From Wolbachia endosymbiont (group A) of Pogonocherus hispidulus (GTDB lineage Bacteria > Pseudomonadota > Alphaproteobacteria > Rickettsiales > Anaplasmataceae), in contig NZ_OZ034750.1 in assembly GCF_964028195.1 (NCBI RefSeq), positions 1,488,001-1,552,000 on the forward strand: a DNA stretch of 64,000 nt, read 5' to 3'. The position numbers and the translations under genes were made by a program. A model generated the notes under the pieces. That model was not told where the DNA came from, did not search any database, and saw only the letters and a list, made by a program, of their open reading frames with translations. The stretch's first letter is position 1. Each line of letters opens with the position of its first letter. Below, piece after piece: positions 35,782 to 43,909 of the stretch.

Positions 35782-36373
35782 ACTTCACCTCTACTAGTGG
35801 AATGTTATTCCAGCTATTGCTTCCATAGTCATCAATAGAAGCGTTTAAGTAATCTGTATCAAAGCGCACGGGCACATCAAATTCGAAGCTCGCAGTGATT
35901 ATCGCATCTTTTACTGGTGGCTTCATAAATGTTATTTCTCCCGTTGAATAATTTACTGAATATTCACTCTCTTCTTTACCATTTAAATAAATCTTTACTG
36001 TCCCATGTACTGGCTTTTTGATCATGCGTATATGCTTATCTTCCCCACTTACATAAGTTTTTATTAGCTGAAAAGTCGTTTTTTTGTTATCTCCTATACT
36101 AATCTCTTGATTGATGGCTATAAAATCCGACCAATCCTTAAAACGAAACCCTATTGCTTTACCTTTTCGTGCATGAAAAAATGTTATGAGTTCTGTTAGC
36201 TGCTCGTTTGATCTGACCCCGTAAGCTATGTTGTATCTAGTGCGTGCATGAGACCAATTGATGTTGCGCTGTTCACAACCATTATGCGTTGTTATAACGT
36301 CAGTGGAAAATTCCGGTCCTCCAGTGGAACCATAAGATATATTTTCTGGAAATCTAATTTCTGTGAATGACAT
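35774..36373 (-). CDS. Gene transfer agent-type protein (GTA gp12 / TIGR02217, DUF2460)
   Basis: 199 residues; ATG at 36373 after a strong ribosome site, AGGAGGACAT. The reading starts MSFTEIRFPENISYGSTGGP, contains NGCEQRNINWSHARTRYNIA and ITFFHARKGKAIGFRFKDWS and ends in beta-rich repeats (GEITFMKPPVKDAIITASFE, VPVRFDTDYLNASI). This is the conserved DUF2460 pattern of the gp12 distal-tail protein of the Rhodobacter gene transfer agent. Rickettsiales keep scattered single GTA homologues. No other GTA gene flanks it: the neighbours are sucA and a DsbA. An intact frame with a strong ribosome site argues it is still expressed, perhaps for a new role. Confidence 0.85.
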   Translation of the reverse strand: MSFTEIRFPENISYGSTGGPEFSTDVITTHNGCEQRNINWSHARTRYNIAYGVRSNEQLTELITFFHARKGKAIGFRFKDWSDFIAINQEISIGDNKKTTFQLIKTYVSGEDKHIRMIKKPVHGTVKIYLNGKEESEYSVNYSTGEITFMKPPVKDAIITASFEFDVPVRFDTDYLNASIDDYGSNSWNNIPLVEVKFS

Positions 36374-36555
36374 ATGTCCTCCTGTGAAAGTAAAATAGTT
36401 TGGTTGAAGAAAATGTTGTAATTTGAAAGCGTTTCACATAGCAAATGACGCTATGGAAAGTGGGTGAGACCACTGAGATGACACCTTAAACTGCTGTCAT
36501 ACCCACAATTGCTATACTCAGGTTCATTTGAGTTGTCAAGCAAAAAAATAAAATT

Positions 36556-37323
36556 TTATGGCAACTGGCCTTGTTTATGACTTAATTCATCCACCTTTTT
36601 GCGTAGCACATTCAAATCAGTTGCTCCTACAAACAGACTATCCCCAATTATTAAAAAAGGTGTGCCACCTACTCCCAAATCTCTTACTAGGAGCTTACTG
36701 CCATTTATCATTTGCTCAATTTTGTCTGCATTATTTTTCATAGAGCTATTAAAATCGTCCTCATCAATCCTTATGCTTTTCACTATATCCAATATGCTTT
36801 CGTCTGAAAATCCTCCTTTGTGACTTAAAGCAGAATAGTGAAAGTCGAAATATTTTTCTTTATCAATAAAGTAAACAGCTAAAGCGCTTTTTGCTGCCCT
36901 TAAAGAGTCATTACCAAGTATTGGAGCATCCCTAAAGATATACTTAATTTTACCGTCGTTAATTAACTGTTTTATATCGTCTTTTATAGTCTTGCAATAT
37001 CCACAAGAATAGTCAAAGAAACCTACAGCTATAACACTACTATTTTCATTTCCGGAGTAAGGATAAGTAAGGTCAAATATTTGATCCTTGTATTGTGAAA
37101 TTTTACTTTTGGTCACATTATCTCGAGCAGCGTAACTACTTTTAATCGACTCCTCTTTGAGAGTTTTTACGATCTTATCAAAATTTCTACTTATATAATT
37201 ATCTAATTTCTCACCTATATAATCATCGCTTAGCATTTGGCTGCGATTTGAAAGCCAATTGTTTATTACTGGTAAACTTGCTACTGCCAGTATAAGGATC
37301 AATAAAAACGATATTCTAGACAT
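36556..37323 (-). CDS. DsbA-family thiol oxidoreductase
   Basis: 255 residues. N-terminal signal/anchor (ISFLLILILAVASLPVINNW), a helical spacer to about 95, then a thioredoxin fold with VIAVGFFDYSCGYCKTIKDD: the active site is C107-G-Y-C110. A helical insertion domain follows and the cis-proline loop is VGGTPFLIIG. It is similar in plan to the alphaproteobacterial DsbA2-type (Com1/ScsC-like) enzymes described in Wolbachia, which shuffle or introduce disulfides in the periplasm. Substrates could include the Cys-rich secreted proteins elsewhere in this window (inference). Start ATG at 37323. The gene stands alone; the plus-strand Fic gene starts about 450 bp away in divergent orientation. Confidence 0.88.
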   Translation of the reverse strand: MSRISFLLILILAVASLPVINNWLSNRSQMLSDDYIGEKLDNYISRNFDKIVKTLKEESIKSSYAARDNVTKSKISQYKDQIFDLTYPYSGNENSSVIAVGFFDYSCGYCKTIKDDIKQLINDGKIKYIFRDAPILGNDSLRAAKSALAVYFIDKEKYFDFHYSALSHKGGFSDESILDIVKSIRIDEDDFNSSMKNNADKIEQMINGSKLLVRDLGVGGTPFLIIGDSLFVGATDLNVLRKKVDELSHKQGQLP

Positions 37324-37769
37324 ACAATTTATTTAAAAACCTACAACATAAAACTTTAGTACACATTTATCCGTATATTAAAAGAAGCATCTAATATTAA
37401 TATATGAAAACATTTATATCAAGTGTATTTTATAACCAGTTTTGCCTCAAATGCAAACTTTACACAATAAAACTCAAGCACATTACCACAAAGTTCATCA
37501 GAAGACTTGGTAGCAGAGGCGCGCGGAGCATAGATTTAAGTTGTTTGTTTTATTCCGCTGTGTATAATTTTCCGCGGAATAAACATATGAACGAGTAAAT
37601 ATTGGTAGAGAAAAAGAAATAGTTATTCTACAAGACACACACACAAACACATATATAAACTTTTTTTCTTTATTAGCCGAATTTATTGAGGTTAATGGTT
37701 GGCGTTGTGTAAATGTTGTATTATCTGCATTTTATCAGCATAATATAGAAGTAATGTAATGCAGATATT
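37324..37769. other. Divergent intergenic region between dsbA-like and fic
   Basis: About 445 bp. It contains an unusually GC-rich short patch near 37505-37530 (GCAGAGGCGCGCGGAGC) followed by a hairpin TTATTCCGC / GCGGAATAA (about 37550-37583), a CA-rich run at 37640-37660 and interleaved inverted repeats next to the Fic start (listed separately). An open frame across 37404-37598 shows no family resemblance and I do not call it. No tRNA or tmRNA was recognised. Confidence 0.45.
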
Positions 37770-37773
37770 ATGC
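37719..37773 (+). promoter_or_regulatory. Interleaved inverted repeats at the fic start (candidate operator)
   Basis: TATTATCTGCATT at 37719-37731 and AATGCAGATATTA at 37758-37770 form a 13-bp inverted repeat with one mismatch. Inside and overlapping, GCATAATAT at 37738-37746 and ATATTATGC at 37765-37773 form a perfect 9-bp pair. The right arms cover the Fic start codon, so either a bound dimer or the RNA hairpin would block initiation. This suggests autoregulation but is inference from position. Confidence 0.45.
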
Positions 37774-38849
37774 CGATGCCAAATTATACGATTACTTCTA
37801 AAATTGCTAATTGCCTTATGAGGATTGAAGCAGCAAAAGAAAAAGTGTTACATTTGCCACTCACTGTATCGATACTCTCGTCCCTTCGTGAAACTGCACG
37901 GCTTTATACCACACACTATTCTACTATGATTGAAGGAAATCGACTTGAGCCTAAACAGATTGAAGAGGTTTTAAGTGGTAAAAGCCACTTTCCAAAATAT
38001 AGGAGAGATGAAAATGAGGTTAAAGGATATTATGCAGCTTTAACCCAAGTTGAACAATGGGCAGCGAGAACGATCCCTATTACTGAGAAAGCCATTCAAA
38101 CGCTTCATGCCCTAGTAATGGCGAGTGGAAAATCTAAAGTGAAGCCAACCTCTTATCGTGATGGTCAAAACGTTATTCGTGATAGCCGTACACGTGCAAT
38201 AATTTATATGCCACCTGAAGCAAAGGATGTACCAAAGCTCATGAGCAGTATGATTGATTGGATTCGTGACAGTGAACAAGTACCTTACCCAATTATTGCA
38301 GGTATTGCTCATTATCAATTTGTAACAATTCATCCGTACTATGACGGTAATGGTCGTACTGCAAGATTGCTGACTACATTAATTTTACACCTTGGTGGAT
38401 ATGACCTAAAAGGGCTTTACTCATTGGAAGAATATTATGCTAAAAATCTAGGGGCTTATTATGAAGCAATAAGTGTAGGTCCATCGCACAACTATTACAT
38501 GGGACGAGCTGAAGCAGATATCACTAAGTGGGTGGAGTATTTCGTAGAAGGTATGGCAAATTCATTTGAGAACGTTTTACAACGTATAAATGAAGAAGAA
38601 TACCACACTAATCAGACTGATCTTATACGCAAGCTTGATCCTAAACAACGCAAAGCTCTTGAGCTCTTCCAGGAGTTTTCCGCTATTACAGCTAGTCAGG
38701 TTGGCGAACTATTTAATTTTAAGCCTCGTACTAGTGCGCAACTTTGTAAAAAGTGGGTAGAAATGGGGTTTATTGAGATTGTAGACTTTTCCAACAGAGG
38801 AAGAAAATACAAGCTTAGCAAGCAATATGAGGATTTGATCTCAAATTAA
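37770..38849 (+). CDS. fic: Fic-domain protein with class II inhibitory helix and winged-helix C-terminus
   Basis: 359 residues; ATG at 37770 with an in-frame alternative at 37776. The catalytic motif HPYYDGNGRTAR is complete at 188-199 (His188 base, Asp192 metal, Arg196/Arg199). The inhibitory helix motif [ST]xxxE[GN] is present before the Fic core as STMIEG at 51-56, so this is a class II enzyme kept in check by its own Glu55. The C-terminal part (from about 285, LRKLDPKQRKALELF-like, ITASQVGELFNFKPRTSAQL) is a winged-helix DNA-binding fold. Such proteins transfer AMP from ATP to hydroxyl groups of target proteins; the target is unknown and could be bacterial or host. Inverted repeats overlapping the start fit autorepression by the winged helix. 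Confidence 0.93.
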   Translation: MPMPNYTITSKIANCLMRIEAAKEKVLHLPLTVSILSSLRETARLYTTHYSTMIEGNRLEPKQIEEVLSGKSHFPKYRRDENEVKGYYAALTQVEQWAARTIPITEKAIQTLHALVMASGKSKVKPTSYRDGQNVIRDSRTRAIIYMPPEAKDVPKLMSSMIDWIRDSEQVPYPIIAGIAHYQFVTIHPYYDGNGRTARLLTTLILHLGGYDLKGLYSLEEYYAKNLGAYYEAISVGPSHNYYMGRAEADITKWVEYFVEGMANSFENVLQRINEEEYHTNQTDLIRKLDPKQRKALELFQEFSAITASQVGELFNFKPRTSAQLCKKWVEMGFIEIVDFSNRGRKYKLSKQYEDLISN

Positions 38850-38944
38850 CTGAAAGCTTGCTAGACAGGAAAGCAGTGCATAGGTCAAATTTCAATAAAG
38901 TGCTTGAAAACTAAATGTAAACTTAAAATTTTAAAAACTGGAAT

Positions 38945-40423
38945 ATGTACAACAACTTACGCGACTTCATTAAAGCCTTAGAAGAAAAAAAAGATCTGAT
39001 TAGGATTAAGGAGGAAGTTTCAACAGTTCTTGAAATGACAGAAATTCACCGTAGGGTTTTGTCAAACAAAGGGCCAGCTATAATTTTTGAGAATGTTGTT
39101 AAAGAGAATGGTAAAAGCTCGATCCCTGTTTTGGTGAATTTATTTGGTACTATTAAGAGGATTGCATTGGGGTTGAACATGAACCCTGGTGAACTAAGAG
39201 ATCTTGGTAAACTTCTAGCATTTTTGCAATCTCCTGAACCACCGAAAAACTTTAAGGATGCTATAAAAATGTTTCCTTTGTTGAAAGTCGTGTTATCGAT
39301 GCGAAGTAAAGTCGTGAACAAAGCTCCATGTCAAGAAGTGGTGCTAACTGGGGATGAAGTGGACCTAAGTCTACTGCCCATTCAAACATGCTGGCCAAAT
39401 GAACCTGCACCACTTATCACCTGGCCGATTGTGGTAACAAAAGGACCCACAAAAGACAAACAAGATAATTTCAATCTTGGAATATATCGTATGCAGGTCA
39501 TAGATAAAAAAACGACTCTAATGCGCTGGCTTGCACATCGTGGTGGTGCAGGTCACCATAAACGATGGAAAGAGAAGGAACAAAATATGAAATTTCCCGC
39601 TGCTGCTGTGATCGGTAGTGATCCTGCAACGATTATTGCTGCAGTAACCCCGGTGCCAGAAACATTGTCAGAATACCAATTTGCTGGACTACTACGAAAG
39701 AAGCCGCTTGAGCTTGTAAATTGTAAGACTATCCCACTTCAAGTGCCAGCTCACGCAGAAATCGTTCTGGAAGGCTATGTGAGTTTGGATAGATATCAAG
39801 ACGAAGGGCCATACGGAGACCACACTGGCTACTATAATTCTGTTGAGCAATTTCCAGAATTTAATATTACTGCAATTACTATGCACAAAAATCCAATTTA
39901 TCTCAGCACTTTCACTGGCAAGCCACCTGATGAACCATCGATTCTTGGTGAAGCACTCAATGAAATTTTTGTGCCCATTCTTATCAATCAATTTCCAGAG
40001 ATAGTGGACTTTTATCTGCCGCCAGAAGGTTGCTCATATAGAATAGCGGTAGTGTCGATAAAAAAATCCTATCCAGGGCAGGCAAAAAGAATTGTTATGG
40101 GCATACTTTCTTTTCTCAAGCAGTTTTTATACACGAAGTTTATTATCGTTGTTGATGATGATATAAATGTACGTGATTGGAAGGAAGTGATGTGGGCAAT
40201 ATCAACGAGAATGGACCCTGTGCGTGATACAATCATGATAGAAAATGCACCTATTGATTATTTAGACTTTGCTTCCCCTGAAAGTGGCCTTGGAGGTAAA
40301 ATGGGATTTGATGCGACAAATAAAATCCCGCCTGAAACCAAACGAGAGTGGGGAAAGAAAATTAAAATGAGTGAGGAAATAGTAAGAAAAGTTACGGAAA
40401 AGTGGGAAGAATATATGGACTAG
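38945..40423 (+). CDS. ubiD: UbiD 3-polyprenyl-4-hydroxybenzoate decarboxylase
   Basis: 492 residues, ATG at 38945, close to the E. coli length of 497. The typical start [20 protein letters not shown] is followed by [36 protein letters not shown], the GGAGHHKR block, [27 protein letters not shown] (catalytic Glu/Asp region) and [19 protein letters not shown]. It decarboxylates the polyprenyl-hydroxybenzoate intermediate of ubiquinone using prenylated FMN made by UbiX (not in the window). Its stop codon TAG (40421-40423) is the first triplet of a mobile-element terminal repeat, so the last residues may have been trimmed by insertion; the length suggests little was lost. Confidence 0.95.
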   Translation: MYNNLRDFIKALEEKKDLIRIKEEVSTVLEMTEIHRRVLSNKGPAIIFENVVKENGKSSIPVLVNLFGTIKRIALGLNMNPGELRDLGKLLAFLQSPEPPKNFKDAIKMFPLLKVVLSMRSKVVNKAPCQEVVLTGDEVDLSLLPIQTCWPNEPAPLITWPIVVTKGPTKDKQDNFNLGIYRMQVIDKKTTLMRWLAHRGGAGHHKRWKEKEQNMKFPAAAVIGSDPATIIAAVTPVPETLSEYQFAGLLRKKPLELVNCKTIPLQVPAHAEIVLEGYVSLDRYQDEGPYGDHTGYYNSVEQFPEFNITAITMHKNPIYLSTFTGKPPDEPSILGEALNEIFVPILINQFPEIVDFYLPPEGCSYRIAVVSIKKSYPGQAKRIVMGILSFLKQFLYTKFIIVVDDDINVRDWKEVMWAISTRMDPVRDTIMIENAPIDYLDFASPESGLGGKMGFDATNKIPPETKREWGKKIKMSEEIVRKVTEKWEEYMD

Positions 40424-40539
40424 ACTTCTTGCATAAAAGCAGAAAAAAGTTTGGCGTTTTTTGTAATACCGCGATTAGCATTAACTGATAATTGTGATTT
40501 AAGTCCGTCACAGTGCCCTTTTTTTGTCATTCTATAGCT

Positions 40540-40870
40540 ATACCGCCGCGGCGCTAACGGGTAGCGGAATGACGAATTACTATACCGCCACGAACCGTCA
40601 TCCCGCCGCGAACCGTCATCCCGCCGCGGTATCTCAAAGCATAGATCCCGCTAACAAGCAGCGGGATGACGAGGTTATCGTCATGCCACCGCGAACCGTC
40701 ATACTGCCGCAGACCGTCATACCGCCGCGGTATCTCAAAGCATAGATCCCGCTAACAAGCAGCGGGATGACGAGGTTATCGTCATGCCACCGCGAACCGT
40801 CATACTGCCGCAGACCGTCATACCGCCGCGGTATCTCAAAGCATAGATCCCGCTAACAAGCAGCGGGATG
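40540..40870. repeat. Palindromic array with a 101-bp tandem unit
   Basis: CATAGATCCCGCTAACAAGC recurs at 40640, 40741 and 40842, exactly 101 bp apart. Each unit contains an ATCCCGCT...AGCGGGAT palindrome, a GTCATGCCACCGCGAACCG stretch and a GCCGCGGTATCTC stretch. It is the reverse-complement counterpart of units in the 30-31.5 kb island. Confidence 0.88.
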
Positions 40871-41318
40871 ACGGTTGTCGTTTAGCCATAAATGTTTAAG
40901 AAATTTACCAAATAAAAAAAAAGGCAAAAGAAACCCTGGTCATTGTCTATTTTCAGTATTGGCGTTTTTTAAGTCTTAAACACTGCAATTTAGCTGCTTT
41001 TAAATGCAACTCACCTTAGTTTAAATGTTTAAGAAATTTACTAAGCAGAAAAAAAGGCAAAAAAAACCCCGTGGTAATTAGTGTTCACTCCCTAATCCTG
41101 CAAATTGGCGTACTATACTGTCTTAAACGACTTATAAGCGCGTTTCAGCTTATATAGGTAAAAACCCAGAAATGTTGTGAAGACATAAGGTGCACATAGT
41201 GCAAAAAATTAAAAATAAGACGCCAACTACGTTGTTTTCTTGCTGTTTAATCTGCACAGATGAAGATAACTGAATACCTTCAGTCTCATGATAAGGGGAC
41301 TGGCGGAGTTTGTCAAGT
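40871..41318 (-). repeat. Long dispersed noncoding repeat, copy B
   Basis: Reverse complement of copy A, running from ACGGTTGTCGTTT at 40871 to TTGTCAAG near 41318. Landmarks GCGTACTATACTGTC and ACGACTTATAAGCGCG are readable on the plus strand. Like copies A and C it is directly followed, in its own orientation, by palindromic repeats (here on its left side). Confidence 0.85.
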
Positions 41319-41434
41319 AGGTTTTTTCGTTTCTATTTCCAATAAAAGTTTGTTATATGGTTATGCAAGAAGTCTATTGACAGGTGATTAAATTATGATG
41401 TAGCCTATCGCCGTATATCCGGGGGTGGGTTGTT

Positions 41435-41965
41435 GTGAGGCTTTTTCACTTTTTATTCTTGTTAATGTGTTTTTCTCTGTATTACTATGCGGGTTTTATA
41501 TTTTCGCCCTGCCCAAAAGCTACGGTTTGCTTTTCACCTGGAGAAGATTGTGCTGTACCGATAATCAGCGTAATAGATCAGTCTAAAAAATCTATCTTAG
41601 TTCAAGAATATACATTTACTCTTGGAACAGTTGCAAAATCTTTGATTAATGCTAAAGAACGCGGTGTTGATGTTAAAGTCATCTTAGATAAATCACAACT
41701 CTACTCAAAATATAGTGTTATAAGTGAATTATTTTCAGGTGGAGTACCAATTTGGATCGATGATAAGCCAAAAATTGCTCATAATAAGATAATGATTGTT
41801 GATAATCAAAAAGTTATCACAGGGTCATTTAACCTGAGTAAGACAGCTGAAAAAGGAAATGCTGAAAATTTATTAATTATTACAGATTATCCTGAATTGA
41901 TTCAGCAGTATGTGAAAAACTGGGAGACACGAATGTCACAATCTTATAAATACGCTCCCAACTAA
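41435..41965 (+). CDS. Phospholipase D-family nuclease (single HKD motif, secreted)
   Basis: 176 residues from a GTG at 41435. N-terminal signal (LFHFLFLLMCFSLYYYAGFI), then a single PLD domain: ILVQEYTFTLGTVAKSLINA, GVDVKVILDKSQLY, the catalytic H116-N-K118-xxxx-D123 (HNKIMIVDNQKVITGSFNLS) and a final ENLLII. Size and single HKD match Nuc-type endonucleases from IncN plasmids and PLD6-like proteins, which act as dimers. Rickettsiales homologues have been described as secreted phospholipase D; substrate (DNA or phosphatidylcholine) cannot be decided here. It lies just beyond the MITE-like element, so its promoter may come from the element edge. Confidence 0.88.
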   Translation: MRLFHFLFLLMCFSLYYYAGFIFSPCPKATVCFSPGEDCAVPIISVIDQSKKSILVQEYTFTLGTVAKSLINAKERGVDVKVILDKSQLYSKYSVISELFSGGVPIWIDDKPKIAHNKIMIVDNQKVITGSFNLSKTAEKGNAENLLIITDYPELIQQYVKNWETRMSQSYKYAPN

Positions 41966-42074
41966 TCGAGAGCGCTTGCTCAAAATCGGTTTTAAAAACA
42001 GCAAGGGAGAGCTTTTTTGATTGATTGGCATAATGATTATGATATAATGAGCTAAAAGTTTAAGGAATAAAGTA

Positions 42075-42617
42075 ATGGATTATATAAATGATGCTGCCGG
42101 TAGCTACACTGCCATTCATGATTTTTTTCAAAACAACGGTGTTGGAGATTACAAAGTTCAATGCAGTTATGGTGGGGTACCGTATGCTACTGATGAGTAC
42201 ATGCATTCTGGCGATAAATTTTGGAGTAATAATTTCATAGACTCACATTTTGGCAGGGAAATAAAAATGTATCCTCAAAGTGAACTTTTAGCTAAAGAAT
42301 ATGCTGGAAATACGTTGCCAGTTTCAATATCACTAGATAAGGATTTAATAAAAATGAAGGAATGTCAGAAAAAAACGAAATTTGTGGAACTAGAAAGGGA
42401 GTCAGGTGATTTAGTGTATGATAAGCAAAAGCATGTAAAGTGTTACACAACAAAGCTATCATATGATGATGTACATATTTACAATAACGATAAAGTTTCA
42501 ACATTTAGCATAAAATACGACGTGCCAAATGATCCGAAATACAGTTTAAATATAACATTTACAAAGGTTAATGATAATAAACCAGGATTTTGGCAGAAAT
42601 TTAAAAATATGTTTTAA
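42075..42617 (+). CDS. Unknown protein
   Basis: 180 residues, ATG at 42075 after TTTAAGGAATAAAGTA. No signal peptide. The reading starts MDYINDAAGSYTAIHDFFQN and has several Tyr-rich beta-like stretches (VQCSYGGVPYATDEYMHSGD, KLSYDDVHIYNNDKVSTFSI) and a C-terminal aromatic/basic end (GFWQKFKNMF). I recognise no family. It lies between the PLD nuclease and a deleted IS copy, an accessory context. Confidence 0.55.
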   Translation: MDYINDAAGSYTAIHDFFQNNGVGDYKVQCSYGGVPYATDEYMHSGDKFWSNNFIDSHFGREIKMYPQSELLAKEYAGNTLPVSISLDKDLIKMKECQKKTKFVELERESGDLVYDKQKHVKCYTTKLSYDDVHIYNNDKVSTFSIKYDVPNDPKYSLNITFTKVNDNKPGFWQKFKNMF

Positions 42618-42630
42618 CGTGACCATTCAC

Positions 42631-43104
42631 TAGACTTCTTTCAAAATTGTTAGAGGGAGTGTAAGATCAAGTATTTGAAAGCATGAAATATAAGGAAATA
42701 GAAAAGTTAAAAGGAGAAAAGTTTCGACGTTTAACAGGGGTAAAAAAAGCAACATTTGAGCGAATGGTAGAAAACATGATTTTCGGATGTTTAGAGAATC
42801 AAAGATAGCAGTATTGTCGCAAACTAAAATCTTAGCTGATGCCGGCTACAGGGGAATGCAGAAGATACACAAAAATGTTGTATTACCGCACAGGAAAACG
42901 AAAAAGAATCCGTTAAGCAAAGAACAAAAAAAAGAGAACAGAACACTTATGATCCAAAGGGCAATAGTTGAAAACGTAATTGAAAAGGTTTAAAATAATT
43001 TCCGATAGACATAGAAACCGACGAAAACGTTTTGGTTTAAGATTTAATTTGATTGCTGCTATCCACAATTTTGAGCTCCTTACATGAATTTTTAAAGAAG
43101 TCTA
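42631..43104 (+). mobile_element. Internally deleted IS5-family element
   Basis: Terminal repeats TAGACTTCTTTCAAAATT (from 42631) and AATTTTTAAAGAAGTCTA (to 43104) match over at least 16 of 18 bases and have TA at the edges. Only 474 bp remain. The transposase is a fusion of an N-terminal scrap (MKYKEIEKLKGEKFRRLTGV, ATFERMVENM) and a C-terminal part (ILADAGYRGMQKIHKNVVLP with a catalytic-type Asp, HRKTKKNPLSKEQK, IVENVIEKV), followed by a frameshift. It could be mobilised only in trans. Confidence 0.8.
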
Positions 43105-43120
43105 TTAATGCCTATTTTGC

Positions 43121-43825
43121 CTAAATTGAAGCGTCTTTTCCAATTTTTTCTAGCATCAACTCAGCAGCTTTTTGTTCAGCAATCTTTTTACTAGAAGCGC
43201 ATGCAGAAACTTTACCATAATCTTCTATGCAAACTGATATAGTAAATTCAGGATTGTGCGCTGGTCCAGTTTGTTTTACAAGCTCATACTCTGGTAAAGG
43301 CAATTTGTTTTTCTGAGTCCACTCTTGCAGTGAGGTTTTAGGATCTTGAGGGGGGTCAAGCATGCCTTTAGCTAGCTTTTCCCAATATTGGGTAATAAAT
43401 TTTTCAACATTTTCAAGTCCGCCATCAATATAAATTGCACCTATTAGTGCTTCAAGCGAGTTTTCTAAATTTTTTAGATTACATCTCCCTCCGTTGCAGC
43501 GTTCACTATTATTCATGATGATAAAGCTGCCTAATTTTATTTCTTTAGCAACATTAGCAATGGTGTTGCCACAAACTAAATCCGTCTTTCTTTTTGCCAA
43601 TGCTCCTTCTTTTTCCTCAGGAAATAGTTTAAACAGTATGGCAGATACGACCATATTCAAAACACTATCGCCTAAAAACTCTAGTCTTTCGTAGCTTACA
43701 ATCTGGTTTTTGCTATTCCTTTTATTTACGCTTGGGTGAGTTAGTGCCTCCTCTAATATTGCATAATTTGTAAATTTATAATCAATGATCTTAGATATTG
43801 TATCATTCAAACTCTTCATACCCAT
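43121..43825 (-). CDS. rnc: Ribonuclease III
   Basis: About 234 residues; two possible ATGs, 43825 and 43819. The signature ERLEFLGDSVLN is at 46-57 (metal-binding Glu and Asp), with a second acidic cluster NSLEALIGAIYIDGG. The C-terminal double-stranded RNA-binding domain reads SLQEWTQKNKLPLPEYELVK, ACASSKKIAEQKAAELML. It cuts long RNA duplexes, notably the stems that bracket precursor rRNAs; a 24-nt complementary stem flanks the rrs gene in this same window. Here rnc ends 16 bp from an IS remnant and is not in the common lepB-rnc-era order. Confidence 0.96.
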   Translation of the reverse strand: MGMKSLNDTISKIIDYKFTNYAILEEALTHPSVNKRNSKNQIVSYERLEFLGDSVLNMVVSAILFKLFPEEKEGALAKRKTDLVCGNTIANVAKEIKLGSFIIMNNSERCNGGRCNLKNLENSLEALIGAIYIDGGLENVEKFITQYWEKLAKGMLDPPQDPKTSLQEWTQKNKLPLPEYELVKQTGPAHNPEFTISVCIEDYGKVSACASSKKIAEQKAAELMLEKIGKDASI

Positions 43826-43909
43826 TATTTAAAAGAAAAGCACTTTCTACCACCTTTATACCAGAGAATTAGTTTTATTTTATTAAAATAATACCACCAA
43901 CTTCCAAAA

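Larger units (their letters stand above)
40421..41376. mobile_element. MITE-like element with IS5-type ends carrying repeat copy B and palindromic repeats
   Basis: It starts TAGACTTCTTGCATAA (40421-40436) and ends with the exact reverse complement TTATGCAAGAAGTCTA (41361-41376), with TA at both outer edges as for IS5-family insertion. It contains no transposase: inside lie a palindromic repeat array (about 40515-40870) and dispersed repeat copy B (40871-41318). The same terminal motif stands alone at 12582-12597, and a related one bounds the deleted IS at 42631-43104. It appears to be a non-autonomous element about 956 bp long. Confidence 0.7.

Noticed and set aside
37404..37598. Open frame of 64 codons between dsbA and fic
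   Set aside because: It runs through a GC-rich patch and a hairpin, with no protein-family pattern.
37380..37620. tmRNA or tRNA gene
   Set aside because: No acceptor stem, T-loop or tag peptide pattern could be found despite the GC-rich patch.
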